Shown here: positions 43,821 through 52,774 of the stretch, in pieces
Layout: each line of letters starts with the position of its first letter
Position numbering within the stretch: position 1 is the stretch's first letter
Origin: Gammaproteobacteria bacterium
Lineage (GTDB): Bacteria > Pseudomonadota > Gammaproteobacteria > GRL18
Length of the DNA stretch: 54,753 nucleotides
Assembly: GCA_026196615.1 (NCBI GenBank)
Contig: JAPHSW010000004.1
Coordinates: forward strand, 1 to 54,753
Direction of reading: 5' to 3'
The notes under the pieces: generated by a model
Told to the model about the DNA's origin: nothing
Database searches by the model: none
Seen by the model: the letters and a program-made list of their open reading frames with translations, nothing else
Translations under genes and position numbers: made by a program

Positions 43821-44687
43821 ATGAATGAATATGCTATCAATAATAGTTTAGACGTCCATTCAGGTACTGCTATCAATCAAGCATGCTTATCTAAAGACGC
43901 CATTGTCGTTGAAAATCTGACTATGGCCTATGAAAATCAAATTATTCAAAAGAATTTAAACTTTACTATTAAACGAAATGATATTTTTATTATTATGGGT
44001 AATAGTGGGAGTGGTAAAAGTACATTAATGAGAGCGATGACTGGCCTTAGTAGGCCATCAAGTGGTGATATATTTTACCAATGTGATAATCAGCATCAGG
44101 GGTTTTGGCAATCGCCTAAAAAAACACAAGTAAACATTATGGAACAGTTTGGTGTTATGTTTCAAAATGGTGCTTTATTCAGCTCAATGACACTCCTGGA
44201 AAATGTATCCTTGAGACTGACACAAGTTACCCAATACAGTCCTGCTCGGATTCGTAAAATTGCAGCCTTTAAATTATCTTTGGTAGGTCTTAAAGGCTTT
44301 GAACATTATTATCCTTCAGAAATAAGTGGTGGTATGCAAAAGCGTGTGGCTATTGCCAGAGCAATGGCTATGGACCCACCGATTTTATTCTTTGATGAGC
44401 CTTCAGCTGGCCTTGATCCTCTCAGCTCAAAGTTATTGGATGATCTTTTATTGGAATTACAGGACAGTATGGGAATTACTATGATTGTTGTGACCCATGA
44501 ATTGGATAGTATTTTTGCAATTGGCAATAATGCTATTTTTCTAGATCATGATCAAAAAACAATTATTGCCAGAGGTAATCCAAAAGAGATGCTGTCAAAT
44601 AGTGAACATGAGCAAGTAAGAGCTTTTCTTAACAGAGGTAACTCTCCTATTAATAAAGCAAAGGAAGCAGGAGAACAGAGAAAATGA
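43821..44687 (+). CDS. MCE-type ABC transporter ATPase (MlaF-like)
   Basis: The ATPase that powers lipid transport across the envelope with the permease upstream. Walker A is MGNSGSGKSTLMRAM, the Q-loop region is EQFGVMFQNGALFSS, the ABC signature is EISGGMQKRVAIARAMA, and Walker B is ILFFDEPSAGLDP. A 40-residue N-terminal extension precedes the domain, and the C-terminal tail after the H-loop (VVTHELDS) ends ERAFLNRG-like (EQVRAFLNRGNSP). I chose ATG 43821, 2 bases after the permease stop; an earlier in-frame start at 43773 would overlap the permease. It overlaps the MCE gene by 4 bases. Confidence 0.95.
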   Translation: MNEYAINNSLDVHSGTAINQACLSKDAIVVENLTMAYENQIIQKNLNFTIKRNDIFIIMGNSGSGKSTLMRAMTGLSRPSSGDIFYQCDNQHQGFWQSPKKTQVNIMEQFGVMFQNGALFSSMTLLENVSLRLTQVTQYSPARIRKIAAFKLSLVGLKGFEHYYPSEISGGMQKRVAIARAMAMDPPILFFDEPSAGLDPLSSKLLDDLLLELQDSMGITMIVVTHELDSIFAIGNNAIFLDHDQKTIIARGNPKEMLSNSEHEQVRAFLNRGNSPINKAKEAGEQRK

Positions 44688-45703
44688 GTGTAAAAGCAAA
44701 CCCAACAGTTGTCGGTGGTTTTGTCATCGGTGCTATAATTTTAATCGTGATCAGTTTTCTGGTTTTAGGTTCGGGACGTTTTTTTAAAAATGATATGAGA
44801 TTGATGGCTGTTTTTCCAGGTACTGTCAATGGTCTTCATGTAGGCTCTCCTGTTTTATTTCGTGGCGTAAATATTGGTTCTGTTGCTCAAATCAAACTCT
44901 ATCATAACCATAAAACTCAGCAAAGCCTGGTACCTGTTTACATTGACTTGAAACAGGAGGTTATGGAGCTAATGATTCAGGAAGATGATACTAATCTAAC
45001 TGAAGAGCAAGCACTTGAACTTATGGTTGATATGATTAAGGCAGGCCTTCATGCAAGGCTAACCCTGGAAAATCTGATCTCCGGTCGTCAAGTAGTAGAG
45101 TTTGAATTTGATGAAAATATTCCAATAGAAGTTACAGGAATTGACAAAAAATATTTGGAAATTCCAACGGTTGAATCTGAACTGGATAAGTTGCAAAACT
45201 TATTTAAAACGATACCACTGAAAGAGTTAACAGAAAGTCTTATTGTAACAGTAACAGAAATTAATAAATTATTTGCTAATAAAGACAGTAAAGAAATTTT
45301 CAATAATATTAATTCAGCTATTATTGGTAGTCGTCAATTGATTGACAATCTGAATGAACAAGTAGTACCACTAGCTAATTCCACACAGGAGCGACTAACA
45401 GAAGTGCAGGTTTTATTAAAGAATACAGAAATGCAGCTGACAGAAACCTTAGTTGAATTAACAAAACTATCATCGACTGTGAATAAGAACCTAACGAATT
45501 TAACCGCATCTGCAACCATTGCATTTGACAAAAGTAATGTGGTTTTATCAAATATGAATACGATTGTTGATGAAAAAAGTAGTGTTCGAAATGAGTTGGA
45601 TCATAGTTTGAAGGAATTATCCAGAGCTGCTAAATCAATGCGTGTATTTACTGAATATTTAGAGCGTCACCCGGAAGCGTTAATTAAAGGAAAAAAATAT
45701 TAA
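44684..45703 (+). CDS. MCE domain protein (MlaD/PqiB-like)
   Basis: A periplasm-facing lipid-binding protein anchored by one N-terminal helix (about residues 10-30). A single MCE domain (about 40-145; LMAVFPGTVNGLHVGSPVLFRGVNIGSVAQIKL, AGLHARLTLENLISGRQVVEFEF) is followed by a long helical tail (about 165-320) with leucine heptads, as in MCE proteins that form tunnels. At 339 residues it is longer than E. coli MlaD because of the tail. Start ATG 44684 overlaps the ATPase stop (ATGA). Confidence 0.95.
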   Translation: MSVKANPTVVGGFVIGAIILIVISFLVLGSGRFFKNDMRLMAVFPGTVNGLHVGSPVLFRGVNIGSVAQIKLYHNHKTQQSLVPVYIDLKQEVMELMIQEDDTNLTEEQALELMVDMIKAGLHARLTLENLISGRQVVEFEFDENIPIEVTGIDKKYLEIPTVESELDKLQNLFKTIPLKELTESLIVTVTEINKLFANKDSKEIFNNINSAIIGSRQLIDNLNEQVVPLANSTQERLTEVQVLLKNTEMQLTETLVELTKLSSTVNKNLTNLTASATIAFDKSNVVLSNMNTIVDEKSSVRNELDHSLKELSRAAKSMRVFTEYLERHPEALIKGKKY

Positions 45704-45747
45704 CGTTTGTTATCTATTGCAAAATATATTCATAGGAGGTTGATTTG

Positions 45748-46356
45748 ATGAGTTTATCAAGGTACTACAAAATTATTTTTTTTATCCCTTTTTTTATCGG
45801 TATTTTTAGTATTTCTGGTTGTGGAACATCACAAAAATCAGACTTTTATCAATTGGGTGAAACCACAAATGTTTCACTATTAGGTGTTGAGAAAGGTCGA
45901 ATTATTGGTGTTGGTCCTATTCATATTCCTGAATACATCAATCGTCCTCAGATAGTAACTCGAAGCTCAAAGCATCGCCTTAATGTTTCAGAGTTTAATC
46001 GTTGGATAGAACCTGTTACAGATAGTATGAGCCGTTTACTAGTGATTAATTTATCAAACAATCTCAATTCCAACAGAGTTTATTGGGTACCAAGAGTAGA
46101 TCGTCAATATCCTCTTGATATTCGAATTGCTATTGATATTGGTCGATTTGATGGTCAGTTGGGAAAAAGCGTTGATCTAGAAGCACGTTGGAGTATTTTT
46201 GATAAAAATGATCGAACAGTTCTCACCAAAGTTTCTTTAATCAAGGAGCCTGTCAATGGAGGCTCTTATGGTGATCTTGTGATGGCAATGAATAAAGCTT
46301 TGAAGTTATTAGGTAAAGAAATATCAGAAGCATCTGTTCCTTTTCTTTCTGAGTAA
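45748..46356 (+). CDS. ABC-type transport auxiliary lipoprotein (PqiC-like)
   Basis: An outer-membrane lipoprotein of the ABC_trans_aux/PqiC family that pairs with MCE systems. The signal sequence ends ISG-C, then GPIHIPEYINRPQIVTRSSKHRLNVSEFNRWIEP is diagnostic, followed by a C-terminal half with LVMAMNKALKLLGKEI. ATG 45748 is preceded by a perfect AGGAGG eight bases upstream, the best ribosome binding site in this region; a TTG three bases earlier is not needed. The gene completes an operon of permease, ATPase, MCE and lipoprotein. MlaC-type periplasmic carrier genes are absent. Confidence 0.93.
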   Translation: MSLSRYYKIIFFIPFFIGIFSISGCGTSQKSDFYQLGETTNVSLLGVEKGRIIGVGPIHIPEYINRPQIVTRSSKHRLNVSEFNRWIEPVTDSMSRLLVINLSNNLNSNRVYWVPRVDRQYPLDIRIAIDIGRFDGQLGKSVDLEARWSIFDKNDRTVLTKVSLIKEPVNGGSYGDLVMAMNKALKLLGKEISEASVPFLSE

Positions 46357-46435
46357 AAAAAATCATTTTTAATATTATCTTTTAGATGTATATTTTTTAG
46401 CGTATGAGCGGATATTAAATCAATAGGAGTCATTT

Positions 46436-46681
46436 ATGAATAGTCTTGATAGTTTGACTACTTTTTTTGGATGGTGTTCTATTTTAAATATCAGTCTTCT
46501 GATACTAACGACAATTATTTTATTGTTATTTAAAAATTCAATCTCTAGTCTTCATAGTCAACTATTCGGATTGAATCAGGAAAATTTATCTGAGATTTAT
46601 TTTCAATATCTAGCCCATTATAAAATAGCCATAATAATATTTAATTTGGCTCCTTATATTGTGTTGAAGCTAATGAGTTAA
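46436..46681 (+). CDS. Small two-helix membrane protein, unknown function
   Basis: An 81-residue protein with two predicted membrane helices, about residues 12-32 and 60-78, joined by a short loop (SQLFGLNQENLSEIYFQYL). AATAGGAGT lies 6 bases before the ATG. It contains no motif I can place in a family. It is followed by an 8-bp hairpin that overlaps its stop. Confidence 0.65.
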   Translation: MNSLDSLTTFFGWCSILNISLLILTTIILLLFKNSISSLHSQLFGLNQENLSEIYFQYLAHYKIAIIIFNLAPYIVLKLMS

Positions 46682-46695
46682 TTATTAAACTCATT
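46672..46695 (+). terminator. Weak hairpin at the end of the small membrane gene
   Basis: AATGAGTT and AACTCATT (arms 46672-46679 and 46688-46695) enclose an 8-base loop and are followed by ATAATTTTA. The stem is short and AT-rich, so termination is only plausible. Confidence 0.35.
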
Positions 46696-46748
46696 ATAAT
46701 TTTACTTAATCTACGCTATTTAAAATTTACTTATTATAGGTTTTTCGT

Positions 46749-47606
46749 ATGGATATTGAATTATTAAAAACATTTCTTGAAGTTAAAAAAACAAGACATT
46801 TTGGTAAAGCTGCAGAGAATCTTTATCTTACCCAGGCTGCCGTTAGTGCAAGAATTAAACAACTTGAACAATATATGGGGACATCTTTATTTACTCGTTA
46901 TCGAAATAATTTACAATTAACTGCTGTTGGTGAACGACTCACTCATCATGCTGAAACCATTCTTATTGCTTGGGATAGAGCGCAAGCTGAGGCACATTTA
47001 CGAGATAATCAAAGAAAAATTATAGCCATTGGTGGAACAAGCGGATTATGGGATTTAATACTTCAGGGTGCATTAAATGAAATTCATAAACACTTGCCTG
47101 ATATTGCATTACGAGCAGAGTCTCATGGCCAGGATATATTGATACGTCGTCTTGTAGAAAGAACGATGGACTTAGGATTGTTGTATGAACCAACAAAAGT
47201 ATCTGATTTGATCTCAGTACCTGTTACACAAGCTGAACTTATTCTGGTGTCAACGGAAAAACATCAGGACATACATGAGGCATTGAATCAGGATTACGTC
47301 TCAATTGACTGGGGGACAGCGGTTAATATTGCTCATACTCAAATTTTTCAAGATATAAGATCACCTGTTTTGTATACAACATTGGCAAAAATTGCTCTAG
47401 AATTTATTTTATATAATGGTGGTAGTGCTTATCTCCCTTTACAACTTGTAGACCACCTTTTAGAAAAAGAATTGTACCATATTGAGTCAGCACCTGTAAT
47501 TAATCGACCAATTTATGCTTGCTATCATAAAGAAAATTTAAATGAAGATTTGATAAAGGATATTATAAATATTATTAATGATATGAGTGAGCCTGAATTA
47601 AATTAA
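46749..47606 (+). CDS. hdfR: LysR-family regulator HdfR
   Basis: A 285-residue LysR-type transcription factor. The helix-turn-helix covers about residues 2-62 (MDIELLKTFLEVKKTRHFGKAAENLYLTQAAVSARIKQLEQYMGTSLFTR is typical and close to E. coli HdfR), and the ligand domain begins near residue 88. HdfR represses flhDC in E. coli and lies next to maoP there. The same pairing here, 133 bases apart, supports the name. In this window they are on the same strand. Confidence 0.9.
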   Translation: MDIELLKTFLEVKKTRHFGKAAENLYLTQAAVSARIKQLEQYMGTSLFTRYRNNLQLTAVGERLTHHAETILIAWDRAQAEAHLRDNQRKIIAIGGTSGLWDLILQGALNEIHKHLPDIALRAESHGQDILIRRLVERTMDLGLLYEPTKVSDLISVPVTQAELILVSTEKHQDIHEALNQDYVSIDWGTAVNIAHTQIFQDIRSPVLYTTLAKIALEFILYNGGSAYLPLQLVDHLLEKELYHIESAPVINRPIYACYHKENLNEDLIKDIINIINDMSEPELN

Positions 47607-47739
47607 TATAATCAGATCGGTTATTTTTTTGATAAAAATTGTTTGTTAAAACCATAAAAAACAGTAATTGTACTAAAAAACTATTTGAATGATACTTAGC
47701 CTGATTTCTTTGTTTTTAACTTTTAATAGGGCTGCTACT

Positions 47740-48084
47740 ATGTCATTAAATAGTTTTTATTCAGGTATAAAATTTTATGATAGTAAGAATTTCCCATATC
47801 AATTTTCTCGAAGTGGTGACTTTACATTCAATGAAGCTGAGCTGTTAAGTAATTGTGGCTTTATAATGCAACAATTACACAATAAAGAAATAGCTCCAGA
47901 AAATGAAGAGCAAATACATTTTTTAAGTGTTTTAGAAAAGAAAAATAAACCTCTATACAGTCATGAGCATGTTTATCTAAAATATCTTCAGTTGATTAAG
48001 AAAAAAAAGCAGCTTATACCTAGTGTAAAAAAAGTTAATAGAAGCGAAACCTCTTCTGATGATTATTTCCCAGAAGATACATAA
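47740..48084 (+). CDS. maoP: Macrodomain Ori organisation protein MaoP (DUF413)
   Basis: MaoP acts with the maoS site to organise the chromosomal Ori macrodomain in E. coli. FYDSKNFPYQFSRSGDFTFNEAELLSNCG matches YifE/MaoP strongly, and the rest follows the family to a short variable C terminus with an acidic tail (SSDDYFPEDT). ATG 47740 gives 114 residues, against 112 in E. coli; an in-frame start at 47689 would add 17 residues and is less likely. It follows hdfR, the same neighbour as in E. coli. Confidence 0.9.
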   Translation: MSLNSFYSGIKFYDSKNFPYQFSRSGDFTFNEAELLSNCGFIMQQLHNKEIAPENEEQIHFLSVLEKKNKPLYSHEHVYLKYLQLIKKKKQLIPSVKKVNRSETSSDDYFPEDT

Positions 48085-48191
48085 GTATATGTATTGTATA
48101 AATGAATTTAAATTTTTATGTGATAATTATTTATTAGAGTATACTTAGATGTTGATGTTCTATTAAATTAACAATACATGAGCTGCTGATA

Positions 48192-49220
48192 ATGAATATA
48201 TTATTTTTAATGTACCCATGGGAAAAAATTAACCCAGATGATGATTCTACCATTAGAATTATTCATGAATGTGTTATTAGAAAACATACTGTGGCATTGG
48301 CAACAGTACAAAATCTAACAATGCGTGAATCCTCAGCTTTGGCTTTTTGTAAAGTTTTTGTGAAATCCGATCAGGTTTCAAATAATGTAAAAACTTTTTA
48401 TAATAAAGCACGCTTTCGAAAGTTAAAATTACCATTAGGAGGCTTTGATGCCATCATCATGCGTTCTAATCCTCCATTGGATGTCACTTCTCTAAATTTT
48501 CTTGATTCAGTAAGAGACGATGTTTTTATTATGAATGATATTGATGGTTTGCGAATTGCCAACAATAAACTTTATACCTCTTCCTTTGATGATCCTAAAA
48601 ATCGTTTTATTCCTAAAACCTATGTATCTAAAACTCCAGAATACCTAGAAACGGTTTTAAACGAATCCTCTACAGATAAAATGATCATGAAACCTCTTGA
48701 TGGTTTTGGTGGGCATGGTGTGATTATGGTTGAGAAACAGGCCATCGATAGTTTTCGTTCTCTTGTTGAGTTTTACATAAGTAATAGTGAACGTGGAAAT
48801 TATGTTATTTTACAAGAATATGTTGAAGGTGCTGAACAAGGTGATGTTCGGATATTAATGCTTAATGGAGAGCCTATCGGAGCAATGAAGCGTATACCTG
48901 CAACTGGTGAAGTTCGTGCCAATATTCATGCAGGTGGTAGTGTTGTAAAGCATTCATTAAGTAAAGACGAGAAAGAGCTTTGTAAATTAATAGGTCCAAA
49001 ATTAGTTAGAGATGGTCTTTTTTTTGTAGGTATTGATGTAATTAATGGTAAATTGATTGAAGTTAATGTCTTGAGTCCTGGTGGTATTATGCGTATTAAT
49101 AAACTTAATCGTACTAAACTTCAGGCTAAAGTCGTTGATTTTATTGAAAATGTTATTAATGCAAAAGAGACAATACAAGCTCGAAAAACGGAATTTTTGA
49201 AGGCTATTACTGATGCATGA
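48192..49220 (+). CDS. GshB-like ATP-grasp ligase
   Basis: A 342-residue ATP-grasp enzyme related to glutathione synthetase GshB. The N-terminal part has GGFDAIIMRSNPPLD, matching the DVILMRKDPP region; the ATP-grasp core has MIMKPLDGFGGHGVIMV, ILQEYVEGAEQGDVRIL, RIPATGEVRANIHAGG and VGIDVINGKLIEVNVLSPGGIM, supplying the adenine, phosphate and metal contacts. In true GshB the end of this core is LTEINVTSPTCIREIE, so the acceptor pocket is altered. The gene overlaps the amidohydrolase/QEGLA gene by 8 bases. I infer it forms an amide or peptide bond on a substrate handled by that protein, not bulk glutathione, though glutathione cannot be excluded. Confidence 0.88.
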   Translation: MNILFLMYPWEKINPDDDSTIRIIHECVIRKHTVALATVQNLTMRESSALAFCKVFVKSDQVSNNVKTFYNKARFRKLKLPLGGFDAIIMRSNPPLDVTSLNFLDSVRDDVFIMNDIDGLRIANNKLYTSSFDDPKNRFIPKTYVSKTPEYLETVLNESSTDKMIMKPLDGFGGHGVIMVEKQAIDSFRSLVEFYISNSERGNYVILQEYVEGAEQGDVRILMLNGEPIGAMKRIPATGEVRANIHAGGSVVKHSLSKDEKELCKLIGPKLVRDGLFFVGIDVINGKLIEVNVLSPGGIMRINKLNRTKLQAKVVDFIENVINAKETIQARKTEFLKAITDA

Positions 49221-51204
49221 AATTTCAGAACAAAGCTGTTTAAATTTTATTCAAAATGGACAATGTTTTCAGGCCATTATTGAAAATTCATTTGAAATAA
49301 AAATAGAAGATTACGGTTTTTTTATTTGTACTGCTATTCATGATGGTCATCAATTAAGAGAAGAACTTAAAAAAAAATGCTTACTAGATGAAACTGAACG
49401 ATTATATGAAGAAGCTCCCTGTACAGGAGAAATGATTTGTTCGATGCCAATCACTTTAATTGGTTTAAACTCACGCTATGAGTATGACTTAAACCGTCCA
49501 TTGGAGTCATGTATTTACGAAGAACCATGGGGAAAAACTGTGTGGAAGACCCCTTTATCTTCAAGAGAAATAAAAATCAGCCAGAAAAAGCATGCCTTAT
49601 TTTATCGAATACTTGGTGCTTTAATAAAAAAAATAGAAACAATTCATGGAAATTGTTTAATCTATGATATTCATTCATATAACCACCATCGATTTGAGGA
49701 GGAAGCGCCTACCTTTAATATCGGTACAAAACAAGTACAAGCAAAAAAATGGAATAAGGTTGTCAAGCATTGGGGCAAAAGCCTTGCTGTGATCCAATTG
49801 CCAAACTTAGAAACTCGTTCATCAATTAATGAGACTTATTTAGGTCAGGGATATTTAGCTTCTTTTGTAAAAAAATATTATAAGAAGACCTTGATTTTAC
49901 CAACGGAAATAAAAAAAATTTACATGGATGAAAATTCAGGAGAAATATATCACCTCGTTATAAATGATCTTAAAATTGGTTTAAAAGAAGTCATATTGGC
50001 GAATGCATTATTCTTTTCAAAACAAGCTAAACCCAAAACACCCAAACGAAGATCACAACTATTATCATCTAAAATTGATCCCGGTTTGGTGAACCTCGAT
50101 AAAAAACTATTTAAATTATGTCGTGGAATTGAAACACTTAGTTATATTAATCCTAAAAATATTGTTAAAGAAAAAAAACAATTTTTTTTAAAAAATTTTA
50201 ATTACACTCCTGAGTTTACTTATCGCCAATTAGAAATTAATCCATTTGAATTTCGTGAAAAGCTTTATCGCCTACCTGAGTACAATGTTACAGATATCAG
50301 CATTCAAAAAATGTATCGTGATGTCATTGATTCTTTTGCCACAAAGATTGATCTTTTGGCAACTATTGGAACTGAAAAATTTCTTTATAATTCATTAAGA
50401 TATTATGGTGAGCCCAGTGTTGAAGATATTGATGCTGCTCATTTTTTGCTCTACGCTAAAGAATATGAACAAGATGTTGTTCCAACTATTGATGCTACAG
50501 AAGCAAAAGACCGTTTTATTTTGAGTTTAAAAGAATATGATATTGACTGTAAGGTTGTTGTTACTAATAAAATTATAGCTTCTGCCATGGTAGATAATAG
50601 TAAAAAAACAATATTGATAAACAAATCTATTCGTATTAATGAAATGGAACTTCAAGCATTGATACATCATGAATTAGGTGTTCATATGGTAACAACAATG
50701 AATAGCCGAGAACAACAACTTAACGTGTTCAAGCTTGGTCTTCCTGGCAATACCTATACACAAGAAGGATTAGCCATTTTATCCGAATATATGACTGGAA
50801 ATTTGAGTCTACAACGTTTAAAAACATTGGCTTTGCGAGTAATTGCTGTAAAATTGATGGTAGACAATTATGATTTTAGTCATACATTTAAAACATTAGT
50901 TAATGATTATAATGTTAAATATAACGAGGCATTTAAGCTGACTGCTCGTGTTTATCGCGGAGGTGGTTTTACAAAAGATTTTTTATATCTCCGTGGTTTA
51001 AAGGACGCGTTAAAATTAACTCAAGTAGAATCTCTTTCAAATCTGTATGTTGGAAAGACCAGTTTTGAGTATTTGAAAGTAATTAATGAGATGATTGAAA
51101 GAGAATTAGTCTCTTGCCCCAAACACTTACCAATGTATTTACGAAAAGATGTGCGACCAAAAGAAAATCCTATTCTGGATTACTTACTGGATTCTGCAAT
51201 CTAA
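49213..51204 (+). CDS. N-formylglutamate-amidohydrolase-like and QEGLA metallopeptidase fusion
   Basis: A 663-residue protein with two domains. Residues about 20-270 resemble N-formylglutamate amidohydrolase: TAIHDGHQLRE, NRPLES, and YDIHSYNHHR with Asp152 and His154 where zinc ligands are expected. Residues about 285-660 are the QEGLA (DUF1704, MATCAP-like) family: HHELGVHMVTTMNS supplies the HExxxH zinc motif (His486, Glu487, His491), and QEGLA itself is at 517-521. Eukaryotic relatives of this family are tyrosine carboxypeptidases acting on tubulin. The family is also annotated as flavohaemoglobin expression-modulating. The bacterial target is unknown. It overlaps the ATP-grasp gene by 8 bases. 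This fusion puts two hydrolases beside a ligase. Confidence 0.9.
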   Translation: MHEISEQSCLNFIQNGQCFQAIIENSFEIKIEDYGFFICTAIHDGHQLREELKKKCLLDETERLYEEAPCTGEMICSMPITLIGLNSRYEYDLNRPLESCIYEEPWGKTVWKTPLSSREIKISQKKHALFYRILGALIKKIETIHGNCLIYDIHSYNHHRFEEEAPTFNIGTKQVQAKKWNKVVKHWGKSLAVIQLPNLETRSSINETYLGQGYLASFVKKYYKKTLILPTEIKKIYMDENSGEIYHLVINDLKIGLKEVILANALFFSKQAKPKTPKRRSQLLSSKIDPGLVNLDKKLFKLCRGIETLSYINPKNIVKEKKQFFLKNFNYTPEFTYRQLEINPFEFREKLYRLPEYNVTDISIQKMYRDVIDSFATKIDLLATIGTEKFLYNSLRYYGEPSVEDIDAAHFLLYAKEYEQDVVPTIDATEAKDRFILSLKEYDIDCKVVVTNKIIASAMVDNSKKTILINKSIRINEMELQALIHHELGVHMVTTMNSREQQLNVFKLGLPGNTYTQEGLAILSEYMTGNLSLQRLKTLALRVIAVKLMVDNYDFSHTFKTLVNDYNVKYNEAFKLTARVYRGGGFTKDFLYLRGLKDALKLTQVESLSNLYVGKTSFEYLKVINEMIERELVSCPKHLPMYLRKDVRPKENPILDYLLDSAI

Positions 51205-51215
51205 ATAAACTTGAT

Positions 51216-51255
51216 GTTATAAATATTGATTTTTATCTTATAACAAAATTTTTTT
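51216..51255 (+). terminator. Terminator-like hairpin after the QEGLA gene
   Basis: GTTATAA (51216-51222) and TTATAAC (51238-51244) form a 7-bp stem followed by AAAATTTTTTT. It lies 11 bases after the stop of the fusion gene and before the convergent amidohydrolase. Short AT-rich stem, but the T run supports it. Confidence 0.45.
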
Positions 51256-51335
51256 ACTAGAAACATCATATTATTCATATGATTTTGTCTGAGTGTATGG
51301 AAGTGAACATATAGAGTATCATAAGCAGAAAGCGG

Positions 51336-52250
51336 TTATTCCTGGGTACTATCGTTAGATGAAAAGAAATCTTGGGCATTTGTCCAAAGAATCTTTTTTG
51401 CCACTTCTTCAGGTAGAAATGATAACCATGTTCGATGAAAATTGATAAAGCGTTGTAACTCCATCCAACCACTATCTGCTTCATCCCAACTGGAACCTTT
51501 ATCTACAGGCCATACAGGATCAGAACCCACCATAAAACGATCACTATAACGAAGAATTAATGCTTGCCATTTGGGTAATAATTTACCTTTTTGATCAGTG
51601 ATTGGGTTATTCACATAGCGCCAGGGATCTCGTGCAGCTAAATCCATAACCACATTAGGACAAGCTTTCAAGATTTGTTCTACTTGTCTGGTATTAATGA
51701 CTGCTCCGGCATGGGCTAATAGAAAACGGTTGTCTGGATTTCCCTGACAAATAGATAAGGTGGGCTTGATTGAAGAATATTCACTATGAACCATTAATGG
51801 GACATCATATTCATTGGCAAGTTTTAATAAGGCAACAAATACTTTGCTTTGCTTCCAGGGGACAGCCATGCCTCCAATTAAATGTAGTTCACCGATACCC
51901 CTATAGAGTCCACTACTCAGCCCCTTGCGAACTTCTTCAATCAATTCTGTACGAAACTGCCATGTTAGCTTTTCATTACCTGTTCGATATGGGCCATAAA
52001 TGGGAATGATACGTTCTGGTGCTAATTGCTGAAGCTGTAATGCCATATCAGCTGGTCGGCCAATTACGACGGCTTTTTGTATTCCGGCTTTATCCAATAT
52101 ATCCAGAGCCTGTTGTGGTGAAGTGATTTCAGCCTGGTCCCATTTGTAATGTACATGTACATCAAAAAAAGGCTGAAGATTTTGAGCGGGTAAAGAAAGA
52201 CTAAAACTAAAAAAAGCAAGTACAGAAAAGTAACGGTAGATAATTTTCAT
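51336..52250 (-). CDS. Secreted amidohydrolase (amidohydrolase_2 family)
   Basis: A periplasmic metal-dependent hydrolase of the TIM-barrel amidohydrolase_2 class. The signal peptide ends SLSLPA-QNL. Metal ligands are visible: FFDVHVHYKW (His32, His34), VPLMVHSEYSSIK, RFLLAHAGAVI and FMVGSDPVWPVD with the catalytic Asp. The sequence RGIGELHLIGG is a family feature. Most relatives lack a signal peptide, so export is notable. Substrate is unknown. It is a single gene on the minus strand, convergent with the QEGLA gene. Confidence 0.85.
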   Translation of the reverse strand: MKIIYRYFSVLAFFSFSLSLPAQNLQPFFDVHVHYKWDQAEITSPQQALDILDKAGIQKAVVIGRPADMALQLQQLAPERIIPIYGPYRTGNEKLTWQFRTELIEEVRKGLSSGLYRGIGELHLIGGMAVPWKQSKVFVALLKLANEYDVPLMVHSEYSSIKPTLSICQGNPDNRFLLAHAGAVINTRQVEQILKACPNVVMDLAARDPWRYVNNPITDQKGKLLPKWQALILRYSDRFMVGSDPVWPVDKGSSWDEADSGWMELQRFINFHRTWLSFLPEEVAKKILWTNAQDFFSSNDSTQE

Positions 52251-52774
52251 TATGCCTATAATCTTTTTTAAGAGTTAATGATATTTTAAGTTTCATATAC
52301 TGCTTAATTCAGTTTTAAGGATAAGGAATTTAAGAATACATTTCAAGCGGTAAATTAATCATACTCAGTTATCTGAGTTGAGTTTGAGTAAAATAATTTT
52401 TTAGCGAACGACGATATTTAATTCTGAACAAAATTGAATGTTTTTTAATAAAGTATGTACTGCTTTCTCAGTATATTCCAGATTCATTGGAATAGTATCA
52501 AAAGAATGATTTTCAATACACCCAAAAAAACCCGTCTTTGATATTATGCTCGGGGTTCATATTATTGATCTCTTCATTATCATGAGTATGAATGGAAGTG
52601 AGTTATTTATTTATTCATTTTTGCTCAAGTTAAATATCTAAAAAATTAAATAATTATAAGTTTTCAAATTACTTATACTCTATAAAAAGTTATACATACT
52701 GATGTATAATATTAATTAATTTCAGAAAAAATATATCTCAAAATAGAACTATAAATTCCGGAGCTTATCAATAA
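52251..52774. other. 524-base region between the amidohydrolase and CbiX-like genes
   Basis: It contains promoters for two divergent genes and a small broken gene described separately at 52401-52560. A perfect TATAAT at about 52706-52711 lies about 65 bases before the CbiX-like ATG, without a convincing -35 element. The remainder is AT-rich with no other coding potential that I can support. Confidence 0.4.
52401..52560 (-). pseudogene. Small gene split by a frameshift in a T7 run
   Basis: On the minus strand an ATG at 52560, preceded by GAAGAG, reads MNPEHNIKDGFFWVY and stops. If one T is removed from the run of seven (plus strand A7 at 52524-52530), the frame continues as GFFGCIENHSFDTIPMNLEY and on through TEKAVHTLLKNIQFCSELNI to a TAA at 52401-52403, giving about 52 residues of normal composition. 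The second half is open in its own frame without the change. This could be a decayed gene, slippage-controlled expression, or a sequencing error in a homopolymer. I recognise no family. Confidence 0.45.
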
